Below are positions 21,321-33,751 of a stretch of DNA of 64,000 nucleotides, in pieces. The stretch lies in assembly GCA_944472155.2 (NCBI GenBank), contig OX235273.1, positions 100,834,582 through 100,898,581 on the forward strand. The letters are read 5' to 3'. Under the pieces are notes generated by a model. It saw only the letters and a program-made list of their open reading frames with translations. It did not search any database and was not told the origin of the DNA. The stretch is from Trichobilharzia szidati. Lineage: Eukaryota > Platyhelminthes > Trematoda > Strigeidida > Schistosomatidae. Position numbers and translations under genes: made by a program. Numbering within the stretch: position 1 is the stretch's first letter; each line of letters begins with the position of its first letter.

Positions 21321-22305
21321 TGAATAGGGTTAAAAAACAATGTTAAATAAAAAGCCGTGACAAATCACAAATACAATGTCTTAGTACTTACACCTGTAAG
21401 CAAGCCCATGGTGAATATAGTGAGAATCACTCACACCAATCAGTAACGCATGCTAGTAAAGTTGAAGCATAGTAAACACTGGATGTTCGCTTCTCTTGTT
21501 TCTGCCCGGGCTGAGCACTGAGATCATCCAAAATCTTGTTAACTAGCTGGGATAACTGGTATTGCAGTAGTCTAATTCGTCGCTTCCGAATGACAATGTG
21601 TTTGGAAACGACAGAATTGTTTATTGAGAGCCGAACATATTCAGCTTGCAATGTGTGATCCAACTTAAACCATGAATGGTTAACATGAATGCACACGAAA
21701 CAACGTTATAGTTCATATTACTAACTGACATGTGTAGCTGTATATCACTAAAATTTCTTCGTAAGCATCCAGTTTATTTTTGAAATCGACAGCGCCTAAA
21801 TACATTTTTCAGAGTAAGGCCATTAATATCAACCTAAAAAGATATTTAGTAAAGTTTCATTCAGGCTACTTCTCAAACAAACGTGAAAACTGTCCGCATT
21901 TTAGTGGGTCTAATCATAAGTAGTATGTTTCAAGGAAGCATAAGCGTGACTTGACAGAGTAGACTGCTGGTAATCAAGTTGCTGACAGTTCTACATGTGA
22001 TTAAGAATTTGTTTAGTGGTAGTGTATTAGTGTGAAAAATAAGGCGATTGATTCTTAACCGAATGTATTTTCAGGTTATATATTTTGTGAAGTGACACCA
22101 GTCAGGGAATCGTTGTTAACGGGTATAAGCTGTATAGCGCTTTTGTTCAAAATTGAGAATATTCAAGAGAATGCACAATGTATTGGCCATGCATTAAATA
22201 TATCATTGTGTTATATGTTAATTATGATTTCTTCTGTAGTAGCTTCGTGTGTTTTCTGAATTCAGAGTGTTACTGGGAAGATGAGGAAAATAATTATGGT
22301 ATATT

Positions 22306-23220
22306 ATTTAGTCACTATATACAGTAGAGGCAATCGGAATTCATCTGAGCAAGCCAAATCTGTGTTTTCAAAATAAATTCAGCACCTTTCTTTGGCATGG
22401 CCAACTACATAATATGTTACTAAGATTTTAAAGACAATTTTCCCCTCCCCTTGTAACTATCTTCTGACTTTGTTATTTTATCGTGTACACGATTGTAGCT
22501 AATTCTATCAACTTGTTTGCGTTTTACGTAACTCTTCTGAGTCATCCTATTCTTTCTAGTCATCATTATTTTATGGATTTCTTGAATATGTAATAACTTG
22601 TCGCCAACGCCTCAGGATCAAGCTATCTTGTATTCCAGGATTAATTTTCACCCTTCCATTAAAACTTCGATATTTTGTTACTAACATCCATTAGTTATCT
22701 GTTTTGATGACGTTAAACCTCTTAATTTCAAAACGCCTGTACCTAAAACTGATTAACTAAATCAAACACTTGATTGGCAAACATTCTGATGTTAAAATCT
22801 ATACATTAGTGTAGAGCTGATGATGAGGAACTAACTGAGAAGGAATATATTTCTTCGCTTTATCTGTTTTTTTCTCAAAATGCGTAAATAAGAATTTGGA
22901 AAGTACTTTCTTACCACCATTTGATTGGCAATGCTTGGTGAGCCTTTAGAAGCTAGAGTATTCATTGGCGCAGCGATTTTAGTGTATTCCACCATCCTTC
23001 TTATGTTCTCAGAGCTGTTAATAAGTATGTGAATTTTTACAGAATTTAAAAGTAAGGATCTATGGATTAATTATTTAATTCCCTACTACGACTTTTGCTC
23101 AGCACAATGGCACATTGACATAAATGATCCAAATAAAACAGTCATCTAAGAAATATATATGCTACAGTTAATCTGAGGACTGAGGTCAGCCACCGTGTCA
23201 GGATGCGGTTCTACATTGGA
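22306..23220. other. No recognised gene
   Basis: AT-rich, no open frame or known repeat seen. Confidence 0.35.
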
Positions 23221-23830
23221 AACCTTTATTTAATAATAATAATAGCTTTATTCCAAACAGTATTTGTGGTACAGGTATGGAATTTTCAGCGTGCATTACA
23301 ATATTGCATCTAATTACCTCATAAATTTTTATAAGATTTTTAAAAATAAAAAGCAACAACAGGAAAAAGAAAAAAAGCGAAATAAAAGAAATAAAAAAGA
23401 ACAGGATTGTATTCACATATTTAAACAATGCACCACAGGATGTGAAATATAAAATTAGTGTGTAATAGAATATGTTAGCAACAATATAATAGTAACAAAG
23501 AAAGGAGAACAAAAGCTAATGGGAACTATTTGTTAGAGTGCCGCAGTAAGGTGATCGTGTCATGCCTAACAGTTTTCTCATCACATAACAGCTGTGCCAG
23601 ATAAGGTATTGTGGAGTTTTTATAATTGGTAGTCCTGGCATATAGCCTCCTATAGTTGCTTCTAGTTCTACCAGATGAAATGCAAGGAGAGAGGTGCGTA
23701 TAAAGAGGGTGTTTGGGGTCTGACAATATAGAATTCGCTAGTTTCTTACATGACATTGTATGTCTATCCACAATAGTGTTATTATAAAACGTAGGGATAA
23801 GGTGCACTCTTTATAATTCATTATCAAGTT
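23221..23830 (-). mobile_element. CR1/Jockey-type LINE, 3' end
   Basis: The minus-strand frame 23807-23526 carries the C-terminal end of a non-LTR reverse transcriptase: DPKHPLYTHLSPCISSGRTR, SNYRRLYARTTNYKNSTIPY and LAQLLCDE, matching the family signature (HPL...L...SGRTR......R...YKNSTIP...LL). An AT-rich 3' UTR follows, ending near a TTTATTCCAAACAGTATTTG tail and an ATT repeat at 23231-23245. 5'-truncated at about 23830. Confidence 0.75.
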
Positions 23831-24103
23831 AGGAAGTTGCCTTAATACGCTAATATAGTTATGCCCACTAAGTCGCGAACGAAACGTCACCCAGTTTTAA
23901 TTATCTGTATGTTGCACGAAATAAACTCACCTAAAGTTGTGTCAAAGTGTGCACTATTTGAGTTGGTCGGAGAGTTGCTACGTAAAAATATCAGTAAAGG
24001 TGGTTTTCCTAATGCATTTATTCTGAAATTTCTGTGTATGAAACTCAAAGAACTTACCCAAATACCCATCCTTGGTGCGAATCATATGTCCTGAATACTC
24101 TGT

Positions 24104-24153
24104 GTGAAGGAATACATAAAATCATTATCGAATGATTTTATGTATTCCTTCAC
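24104..24153. repeat. Perfect 23-bp inverted repeat with 4-nt loop
   Basis: GTGAAGGAATACATAAAATC... at 24104-24126 is followed by the loop ATCG and its exact reverse complement at 24131-24153. No T-run terminator context and no coding frame. Confidence 0.9.
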
Positions 24154-24526
24154 ATATCATTATTGAACTGTCATTCGACCGAGAACGAATAAAAAATATC
24201 GATGAATGTCTTAATACAGTTGAATATGGTTATAAGTTCCTTGAGGAGTGATAGTCATGCTTCCACAATTTCTCCAGAAGAAGGTGAATACAGAAATTCA
24301 TGAGATTTCAGGAAATAAAACACCTGAAGAGGGATTCAACGGATGATAAGGAAACTATACACAAAATTCATGAAAAAGCACACACTATGGAACCTGCTAT
24401 AGAGATTAACAAAGATAAAAAGAAGATGTCTAGTGCATCAAATATATCAAATATTTTAACGACCTAGAAAATGTGTTCCGCTTACTCAAATAGAAATATG
24501 CAGAACATAATAGCTTGATGAAATAA

Positions 24527-24765
24527 GAGGACATGGTGGTAACTATTGCAGATAAAGGAGAAGGCAGGATGATAATGAACCGGACTGATTACGAGAAAAG
24601 AGGATATTTCAACATTTACCTAGTGGATAACACTCACTCACTTATGAAATAACAGAAGTCTACTGAAATAAATAAGGTCGAATTCATTACTAAAACGCAT
24701 TCTGAAGAAGAAGAAAAACATAAAATCAGAACACGATTTCCAAGGTTGAGCAGATCATTATTAGC
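24527..24765 (+). mobile_element. PLE reverse-transcriptase N-terminal remnant
   Basis: A plus-strand frame with EDMVVTIADKGEGRMIMNR, then TDYEKRG, resembles the conserved start of PLE reverse transcriptases (..IVI.KADKG...VIM....Y). A stop follows at 24650-24652 and the frame then continues to about 24780. No downstream RT motifs are found, so this is a small fragment. Confidence 0.45.
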
Positions 24766-24858
24766 AAGGTTTGGTGGAAAATTCACCGAATATCTTGCTG
24801 TATACGTACATCAAAATGTCAACTTCATTTGAAAATATTTTTCTACTTGTGACAACAA

Positions 24859-25074
24859 GTGAATGAATGTGATGTCGTTGAGTTGGTTGTTCTTCTTCTG
24901 TTATTACTTTCCTTACATGTATTTTGTTTGAAATTCCGAGACACGTCAAATAAATTTTCAAGCTTTTCCATTCTCAGTCAGAGAATTAAATCGATCATTC
25001 ATAAGTTAACAAAGATTCACAGGCTTTGTATCACAAGAAGATCTAATTCAAATATATTTCAACTTGTAAAATAA
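24859..25074 (+). CDS. Unrecognised ORF with a leader-like start
   Basis: 71 codons starting MNECDVVELVVLLLLLLSLH. The hydrophobic run resembles a signal peptide, but it is encoded by a TTCTTCTTCTGTTATTACT-type simple sequence and no splice context supports it. Probably not a gene. Confidence 0.12.
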   Translation: MNECDVVELVVLLLLLLSLHVFCLKFRDTSNKFSSFSILSQRIKSIIHKLTKIHRLCITRRSNSNIFQLVK

Positions 25075-25494
25075 AGCGATCTGAAGAGAAGAAATCATAA
25101 AATTTTCGAGAGAAATGTCAAGATAATATAAGACGAGATCGAAGATACTTTCTACTGAAATGTGTCAAAACAACGGATGCAGGTAATAAAAAGCTGTTGC
25201 TGTACGCATTGAAATTTCAGTCATTTACGGTCATGGAGTTCAAGTAAGTCGCCGTCTAGAGCCGCAAAGACTGAGACTAATGAGGTGCAGAGTAAGTCAG
25301 TTTCTACATTTCGCATTTGCGTTTAAAAAATAAATGTACCAAATGTATTGAGCAGTTTAGAGAGAACATTTATTTTGAATGAAGGCATATATCATCACGT
25401 CGTTATCAAGCATCAGTTGAACTTCTCCGTCACCATGAATATACGAAATTTGATGTAGTTGCGAGAGCACAGAAGAAACCAGAAAGTTGAAGTA

Positions 25495-26530
25495 TGTGAA
25501 AACTTATAAGCATAAGATGAAAGAAAGTCAAATTCTAAAGAAACTGACATTGTCATAAAAGACAGTTCATATCTAGGTTACTTCACATTGTCAGTTGATA
25601 CCCCATTTGTCCAACATTGAAATTTACACATTCTACGAGGTACAGTGAAAGAGGAAGAAAGAATGAGAAGTGGTAAATGCGATATACATGTTGTAGACAG
25701 TAGAATTCACATCTTTTCTATATATTTCACTTTTATAATTCAACATAGAAACAATCATGCACATAAAAGTGGTCATATGGCATAATTACAAGACAAAGTT
25801 TATCTGAAAACAACAAGTTGTTAAGTGCATTTCGGAAAAAATCTGATAACACATCCATTGTCCATTCAATTTACGTAGGAATGAAAAAATGAAAAGTCAG
25901 ATGCAATCAACAAGATGATGGGGTATCTAGAAATAAGAAAGAGATAATGATTTGATAGGACTTTAAGGGAAGGATAAATTGAGCACTATAACGCCATTGT
26001 ACACAAAATGAAGCCTAATGGTTATAGCCTCAGAATATTCAAGCATACTCGTATCTGGTTTTTCGGATGTTTTGTGGTTGATTTGTTTGCTAAATCACCG
26101 TTACGTACAAATAGCAATTACTTCACCCGACAGATGCTTGTCTACACATGTAAGCTTGCATAACGTGTGAGATGCAAGGAGTTACTTTCTGTTCATTACC
26201 CACCTAATCAATTTCAATTTCATTTTAAATACACTGTTGTGTAAGATTGTGAAATCTGTTTTTCATTTAGGTTGCCAGTTACTCAGTCATTTGTTGTCAA
26301 CCAACTACTAAAACTTCTGAAATCTTCTTCCAAACTTGTGACAAGTAACTACTTTCTTTTCACGCTCTTTCTAGATGAACGTTTATGGATGAAAAATAGG
26401 AATTTTCATCACTGGAGTCCATAAAAGTCAACAACAAAGACATCGACATGAATAATTGACTCCACAAGCACTAATTCAATAGTGGTAGGGCAGTATTCGT
26501 CCAGCAGTCAGATATTCGACTAAAAAACAG
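25495..26530 (+). repeat. Dispersed direct repeat, copy 2 (partner 15290-16370)
   Basis: Diverged colinear copy of 15290-16370. No open frame is shared. Confidence 0.6.
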
Positions 26531-26984
26531 TGACTAACTCATTCCGAATTCTTTCATCGAGCTATACAAGGTCATCATCAATGGATGAAGACATCAACGA
26601 CCATTCGATTCGGAACAACTGCCTGAATAGAAATGTCCCCAACTTGTAATATGTATGTCACTCGTTTGTTCCTTAACGGACAAATTAATGACTTCCGCTG
26701 GAACATCTCAAATAAGCAGGAGAGAGATATTTTGCACCCACTATTTATCAACACATCTCCAATAAACGTTGCTCTGTGTTCAATCAATTATACAGTAACC
26801 AGCACTAAAGATTCAATCCATTCCTCGTACTTTATTAGCGAAAGATGAGAGTTTCTGAAATTCTCACATAATGTCATGACCAATATTCTGATGTTACGTG
26901 ATACCCAATCATGGAATATCATGGTGTTGATGTTATTCAACTTTGTCTATCACTGAACCTATCAAGTTTGCATAGGAGAACTAC

Positions 26985-27975
26985 TATTTTGCTTGAAAGT
27001 ATAGTACAAAATAAAAGTGAGAAAACCTCTGACTGCTCAATTGATTCGATAAGTAAATCTGATATCTGCAAAGACTGTCGCATACTCAAAACTATCAAAA
27101 TCAATCGATCAATCGGTTATTCTCAATCTACACGTTAACAGTAAAATTTTATATACTGATTGTTGAAGCGAGGCAAATATCTCAGCTTTTCATTGTCAGT
27201 CAAAGCGTATTTCACGGTAATTCTAAGGAGTAAAAAAACAGAGTAAATGTGAGTCTACTGGATACGCCCTTTTATTTGTTTTAGATGAGTGTTTTTTTAT
27301 TTTACAACGGAGTGACATCAGGAGATATCAAACATATTTCACAACCGTCGTTCTTATCTAAAACAGTAAAAGAAATATAACGACTGTGTTAATAATGAAA
27401 ATTTCTCCACTCAATATGTATATACTGATGGATAGTAGAAAGGTACTAAATACATACAAAAGATCCTTTATTTTTTACTGCATTGATAAATGCAGTTTTG
27501 TTACTTTCAATATTTCTTTTTTACATGTACAGAACTTTCATTTTTAACACAGTCGTTATATTTCTTTTACTGTTTTAGATAAGAACGACGGTTGTGAAAT
27601 ATGTTTGATATCTCCAGATGTCACTCCGTTGTAAAATATAAAAAAACACTCATCTAAACCAAATAAAAGGGCGTATCCAGTAGACTCACATTTACTCTGT
27701 TTTTTTACTGCTTAGAATTTTCGTGAAATACGCTTTGACTGACAATGAAAAGCTGAGATATTCGCCTCGCTTCAACAATCAGTATATAAAATTTTACTGT
27801 TAACGTGTAGATTGAGAATAACCGATTGATCGATTGATTGACTGATTGATTGATTGATTTTGATAGTTTTGAGTATGCGACAGTCTTTGCAGATAGCAGA
27901 TTTACTTATCGAATCAATTGAGTAGTCAGAGGTTTTCTCACTTTTATTTTGTACTATACTTTCAAGTAAAATGGC
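26985..27975. repeat. 1-kb palindrome (two arms over 400 bp)
   Basis: The left arm runs from about 26985 to 27401 and the right arm from about 27532 to 27975, separated by about 130 bp. The arms are near identical, with scattered substitutions. The right arm is slightly longer because of a GATT microsatellite expansion at 27825-27860. The outer parts belong to the AAAAGTGAGAAAA dispersed family, while the inner parts (AACGACGGTTGTGAAATATG and flanks) occur only here. Confidence 0.9.
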
Positions 27976-29304
27976 AGATCTGCTGTGCTACTGGCCATGA
28001 CATTTCTTCAGAATTCCAGGAACTCCCATCGGTTGTTACTAACTTGTGAGAGATAGATTGATTCTGTGGTGTTTGTTAGTTAACTGACTGATTTCAATGT
28101 AGTGATCATCATAAAGCTAAGTTAGTTAGAGCAGCATTGATAAACAGCATGTGCTGGATATCTGTCTCTCTCTAATTTGTGATGGTTAGACAGAACTATT
28201 TATTCCATGTAAATTTATAGTTATCTCAGAATATTAGACTGAAATGAAGAAACTAACAAGTCAAATTTTCAAAGGCAAAGTTGGTTTTTGAAAAGAAACA
28301 TCTTCACTGAAGTGTTTTCAATTGAAATTTTTATTGAGATCAGTAAATTTCCCACTTCACGTTATTCATTGATAATGTCTATAAAATAAATTTCCTGCTT
28401 CGGATGTCTGCATGGAGCGTGACCAGAGTGGCTGAACTTCAAAATGTAAATTTAATAAAACTAGGGAACCGCATTCGTTGGTGCTTGTCAAGCGGATTCA
28501 TGTGTGATATGCTGCATGAAATTGTAGGGCATATAGGTGATTCTGCCATCTCATACCGAATAAAGAACATCACAACCTACTCCTCTTACAGTGTTCGCTT
28601 TCTTATTTAAACAACCACATATCTTGACTTTCTGATTCATTTAAGCACAAGCGAAACGAAACTACTGTCGATGCAATTGCATATACGTTTTATAGGGAGC
28701 ATTCAGATGTTAAGCATACTCGTGATGTATTGCAAGTGGAGCTTCATTAGTCAAAAGATGACTCTGCTGACAAACAACTGGTTCTGATTATCGGAGGTTT
28801 GAAGGCGAATGCTTCTCGAATTCAATTCATGTTCAACCTATGCGCCTGAATTCAAATCTCAAATATATTAAATCCACTGATTATTTATGTGTGATGGAGA
28901 TTTTTTATATTTCGCTAAAGTGTTATTCTTGGGCAGCACGATAAATATGCAGATAAATATGTGATAAAACCTCTTCAGGTCTTTTAATTATTAATTCCCT
29001 TTTTCACACCGTATTTTTCGGAACAGATAATATCACTGAAAGTATTTGTGGCTAAATTTATTTTGAAAAAAGTTTTCATGAAGGAAGATATATGCCTTAA
29101 GGTTATGCATGCTCTCCTTTCATCTGCAGTGACATGCCGTATTATATTTAAATTCTATTCTTCCACTGGAATAACATAATTTTGCTGAAGATTCCATTCT
29201 AATGCACTATTAAAGGACAGTATTATTTGTTGTCTGTAGCAGTGTCGTGTGAATGAATTCAACTTGGTATTGTGACATACGACACATAAAAAGGTTCATT
29301 TGAT
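27976..29304. other. No recognised gene
   Basis: AT-rich. A 68-codon plus-strand frame at 28404-28610 has no recognisable domain. Confidence 0.35.
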
Positions 29305-30510
29305 CTGACCGATATACTAGACACCTTGAACATTAAGGAAAAGGTTATGTGCTCAGTCGACATAGAATCTTTATTCACCAATGTTCCACTTCATGAAACT
29401 GTTGATTTCATTTGTGATTAGACCGCAAGCAATGCGGTCAACTTACCTATTCCTATCACTGACATCAGAGACATCATCTTAATGTGTACAGAAAATATTA
29501 GATTCCCCTTCCAAGAAAAGGCATACAAACAAATTGATGTTGTTGCGATGGAGAGCCCTCTTGGTCCCCTGTTAGCAGATATATTCATGTCTAAATTTGT
29601 GAAACAAATGTAAGGTATGCTTAGTGAATTTATGCTATACAAACCTAATGTAGATGATACACTCAATATTGGTAATAATAGTAAATGTATTGAAAACTGT
29701 ATTACTCTGTTTAATCATTTTCATCCAAATATCCGAGTGACTTCCGAACTCGAATAGAATGACAAACTCGGTTTCCTGGATATTATAATGACCAGGAGAA
29801 ATGATGGAACGATTCAGTGATCTATTTTTCATAAACAGACATGGAGTGGACGATATCTTCATTTCACCCGTTTTGTTCCTATCCAGTAAAAACTTTCCCT
29901 AGTGAAATGTTTGTTCTTAAGGGCCCGAAAAATATGCACCAGTGACACATTGATGGATGAGCTTCGAAATATACATTCAGTTTTATTAGTTAATGGTTAT
30001 CCAGAAAACTTTATCACTTGTCACAGTAAGGATAGACCACATCTAGAAAAGATAGCTTCTGTAGCAAAGAAAGCTATCTTTATTAACCTACTATTCAAAG
30101 GTAACCAGATCACGCAGTTGACAGATCAAGGACTTCGGTCAGCCATCAAACGTACTTTTTACGCCGCATCTCTTTTTCTCACATGCAGAACATTTTCGAT
30201 CCCTGTACCTACGATTAAAGGAAGAAATTCTATGGACTCTACTTCAAACTGTATCTAAACGTTCACCTGCAGCTGTGGTGACACTTATATAGGTAGAACG
30301 AGTAGAATATTTCAACGCTGTGGTCGAAAAGAACATGCTCCAAAATGGTTATTAAAACATATAGAAAATCTCAGTGCAATTAATTTGAATAGAAATCCAG
30401 CATCATTCATTGCATAGCACTTATTAATGTCAGGTCACAGAATCAGTATTAATGACTGTTTCACAATTATTTCATCGCACATTTCTAATCCAAGGTTGTT
30501 TGTCCATTGA
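29305..30510 (+). mobile_element. Penelope-like element fragment, frame intact but riddled with stops
   Basis: A single frame of about 400 codons reads, in order: motif A CSVDIESLFTNVP, motif B VAMESPLGPLLADIFM, a motif C remnant KPNVDDT (usual YVDDT), GFLDIIMTRRNDGTI, FVPIQ, an intact central stretch at 29902-30258 (RARKICTSDTLMDELR to PTIKGRNS), and the GIY-YIG part FTCSCGDTYIGRTSR with KEHAPKWL. Seven or more in-frame stops occur but no frameshift, pointing to decay by point mutation. The catalytic Tyr-neighbour in motif C and the Gly of motif B (AMGS to AMES) are changed, so it is inactive. 5'-truncated. Confidence 0.85.
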
Positions 30511-31309
30511 AAGTGATTAAAGCACTTTCGATTAATCACATACAGCCTAAACTGTGTGTAAATAAACAATGGACTTCCAGCTTAGCCTACGATGGACTAC
30601 TTGACCCATTCAAATATGATTGGTCATTAGTATGTACTTTCGGTTTTTATATAACTGAGTATTTGTCATGAACTTTATTTTATTATTGTTAACCATGTTA
30701 GTTGTGTAGCGGTTGTAAAGAAACTACGAAATGATATCATCTCGCGAAATTCCTCTTCTAAATGCCTTATTCAAATTTATTAAAGGGACTAACTGTTTTA
30801 ACATAAAATACTGTAGGATGTGTCTGCCAGTTGTTTTTTTACTTTGCAGTCAAGACACCCTATCCTTCTTTAACTTGAGCTGATATTTACTTATTGTATA
30901 TTGAACAGAAGCACATTATTCTAGTGGAATCAGTGGATCACTTTCTCGTGGTCACTCACTTTTAAGGTTAGCTATTACGTCTGTGTGTATTTATTCCTTT
31001 CTGTTAGGGCGTTAGTTTGTGGATGGTGTGGTGTTATTCTTTTCCTCCTATTACACTACGGCAAGCGGAATGTAATTTCTGTACTTTCAAAACAAGGTTT
31101 CAGCATCTTCATTGGTAGAGGATGATCTGCAACAGTATGTGTAATCACTGCGTCAGTTGCAGACGTTGTTCGTTGATCTGGGAGTGGTGACAGCATCAAT
31201 GCATCACGCAGAGTCTTCCGAAATTAGCAGCTGATTTCCACTGAGTGTCTGCTGAAAATCATCTACTCTTCTGAGGAGTGTATAAATTATGCATGTATAA
31301 AATCATAAT

Positions 31310-31830
31310 AATATAACTGCAGATGAATTTAAAACTAATCTTCCGCCAAACTAATATTCAGGCCTCTGCAGAATACAGGATACTAACTGACATCCTGGTT
31401 GATTGCAGATTTTCAACCTTAATATATTGTTATATTTTTCCCGCATGCTATACACATTTTGATAACTTCCAGTATTAATTTCCTGCTCCGAATGTGTGCG
31501 GCTGTTTAGTTGACAAGCAATACAATTAAATGTTAACCAAATTTATTATTCCCTCTGGTTAATTAATATTTCCACTTCTCAGTTGGTCGTTTCTTCTTCT
31601 CCCACATTAATCGTTTATCGAGCACAGGTCCCAGTTACGAAAGAATATACTTGAATGACTGCCAAATGGGTGGAGAAGTCACATAAATTTGATTGGATCA
31701 TCACTGTAAGTATCATCGATTCATCGGCTCATATGAATCATATTTGTCTTACCTGGCGTATTTAATTGACTGCCAACTGGATTTAAAGACAAGAGATTAA
31801 GGACTACTAGTTTCTGACAATATAATAGAC
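31310..31830 (-). repeat. Dispersed repeat, inverted partner of 10836-11360
   Basis: Reverse-complement match to 10836-11360 over about 0.5 kb with moderate divergence. Confidence 0.65.
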
Positions 31831-32574
31831 TTGAAGATAAATTTCGTAACAATTGCACATTAGCCACAAAAGATTTTAATGTTCATTTCATGCATGCCGT
31901 AATGAAAGTGAACTCTATGCCATTTCGTCTAGTCTGTTTCTTATAATATAGGTGGTTGGCTTGCATTCAATACGCCGATATTTAAATTTAGTGGAAACTG
32001 AATTCATTCAGTTGAAGTGGAAGTGCAGTGACATTTTGCTTGAAATCATTCGAATTTCAAGCCGTTACATTCTAGTTTCTTCGTTTATTTCGTTAAACCT
32101 TAGGCTGAAAAGTTTAATACAAGAATTTCGGTGGTTTGAGACTTGTTCCATTCTTTCCAAACAGAGTCTATATTCAAAGACACATATGTTTATGTTTCAC
32201 AGAAGCTGGTTTGAATAGACTGGTGGGCTATGGACGCAGGATCCCTTCATCTACCTGATGCATATTTCCGAGTGTATCTATTATCAATATCCTGTTTATA
32301 GTGCTAATTCGCGTATTTTTCGAGGGATATTTATTAACATCATTTTCTTAAATAACCCTCGATTCTCTATTCACCTTCTACATAATTTATTTTAGTACTT
32401 GACTCCATGTTCTTTCGCTAACATCCAGATTTTCTGAATGTTTTTGGTATTAAGTAACCTCATCTCTCCGGGTTATAATTTGACTATTCACCACTGTTTG
32501 AGATTATTTTGATGATGTAAGCAATACCCAGAACGAGATTTTATTCGTGTGATACGAACAAACACACACAGAAC

Positions 32575-32700
32575 TAATTATATATAATCGCGATTGTACA
32601 GGCAAGTGAAGGAATTCGCCAAAGAGAGACTCTTCACTGGACGGTATTTTCTGATTTCCATGTCTGTATTTGTAGTTTTCTTGAAGAAAAGATAAGCAAC
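32575..32700 (+). mobile_element. PLE 3'-tail-like segment
   Basis: CGATTGTACAGGCAAGTGAAGG-AATTCGCCAAAGAG-CTCTTC resembles the segment at 63465-63520 (CGATTGTACAG...AATTCG...AAGAGTCTCTTC) that follows the PLE at 62041-62997. Confidence 0.4.
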
Positions 32701-33035
32701 AACCTTTAGGTGGCGGAAGAACTCAGCAGGTTTCTGCGCTATTCTCTCAGGCTTACTCAAGACAAATCGAAGCCTGGTTTCCTCAAAGACTGTATAAACA
32801 GTCACGGATATCTGAGGTGGAAAGCTCTTCCTTGCAATCATGTTAATACTAACTCGAAATCTCTTAAGCACCACACTAGGAACCACAGTGATTACATTCT
32901 TTCACGTGTGCCAGAACTGGAGAGAAATCCGACCTTATGATCTTCTGTGAGTTGACATGTGATGAACCTTAAGCACCAACCGATTACATCACCGTGGTTA
33001 GGGGGAAGTGAATACACGCCATCCGGTCAAACCTA

Positions 33036-33239
33036 GTGAAGAGTCTGAAAGCTAACGAAGCACACCGTGAATTTCTGGAAGATCCTACCCAGTCTTTGTT
33101 CAGTCAATTTTCATTAACCCTGTCTCCTATAAAATTGGAGGCCTCGCCTGTTAGTTTGAAATTCTGCGACGCAAAACCTAAACATAAGCAAGGTACACAC
33201 ACATGTTTGTTTTGGAAATCCGATCAACCAAACCAGTGA
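33036..33239 (+). pseudogene. Unrecognised ORF, block A copy (shortened)
   Basis: Starts MKSLKANEAHREFLEDPTQS, which is identical in block B. In A an extra base after CDA puts it in another frame, giving only 67 codons against 91 in B. No domain recognised. Confidence 0.3.
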
Positions 33240-33447
33240 TCTTGTCCTAGACTTTGAAAGAGAGCTCAACATTTGTAAATTTATGCCATCATTATTGAAG
33301 GCTCCTTGATGAACAGTTTAATCTTATTTCCAAGAAATGAAGAAACCATATCCTGGTTTAAATTCTCAATGATTGATGGTATTGTGGAAAGGCGTAAAAG
33401 TATTTCGGTCAAGAGTATAGATAAGAAAGTTGGATTCTAACCGTTAG

Positions 33448-33531
33448 ATGACTACTGCTCCAATGAAATGCAGTAAACTTCAGCTTCTGTTGAGTTTGAT
33501 TATCTTGGGTGATTTTAATGCATGGGTTTGA
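33448..33531 (+). pseudogene. Possible LINE endonuclease remnant, block A copy
   Basis: Contains LIILGDFNAW, the GDFNA core of APE-type LINE endonucleases, then a stop after a one-base insertion relative to block B (49681-49806), where the frame continues FDYTYLTSDVRLDYW. Confidence 0.3.
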
Positions 33532-33751
33532 TGATACCTATCTAACAAGTGATGTGCGGTTGCATTATTGATGAATTCTGTGTCTTTTAGTCTCAGCTTT
33601 GACCGATTGTGCTCAGATATGCAATCACACAGATTGTTACTTTTCGTCCGATATGCTTTCGCTAGTTTATCGTCAATGGGTATTCGCGGTATCAGGAAAG
33701 GTGGACTTATCATCCTCAAGATGTCTAAGTAACCATCTTATTCGGTGAATT

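Larger units (their letters stand above)
18217..22305 (-). repeat. Right arm of the large inverted duplication, split by an insertion
   Basis: 18217-19140 matches the reverse complement of 8200-8952 and 21340-22305 matches that of 7165-8150. The 2.2 kb between (about 19145-21335) has no counterpart in the left arm and contains the Penelope-like element. The outer boundaries abut unrelated sequence on both sides. Confidence 0.8.
30618..32950. other. 2.3-kb block present beside PLE copy A but absent beside copy B
   Basis: In the second copy (48578-49170) the PLE end joins directly to the sequence that here begins at 32951, so these 2.3 kb are an insertion in A or a deletion in B. Contents: unrecognised AT-rich DNA, the dispersed repeat at 31310-31830, an unassigned 88-codon frame at 31952-32218 and a PLE-tail-like segment at 32578-32700. 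Confidence 0.65.
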
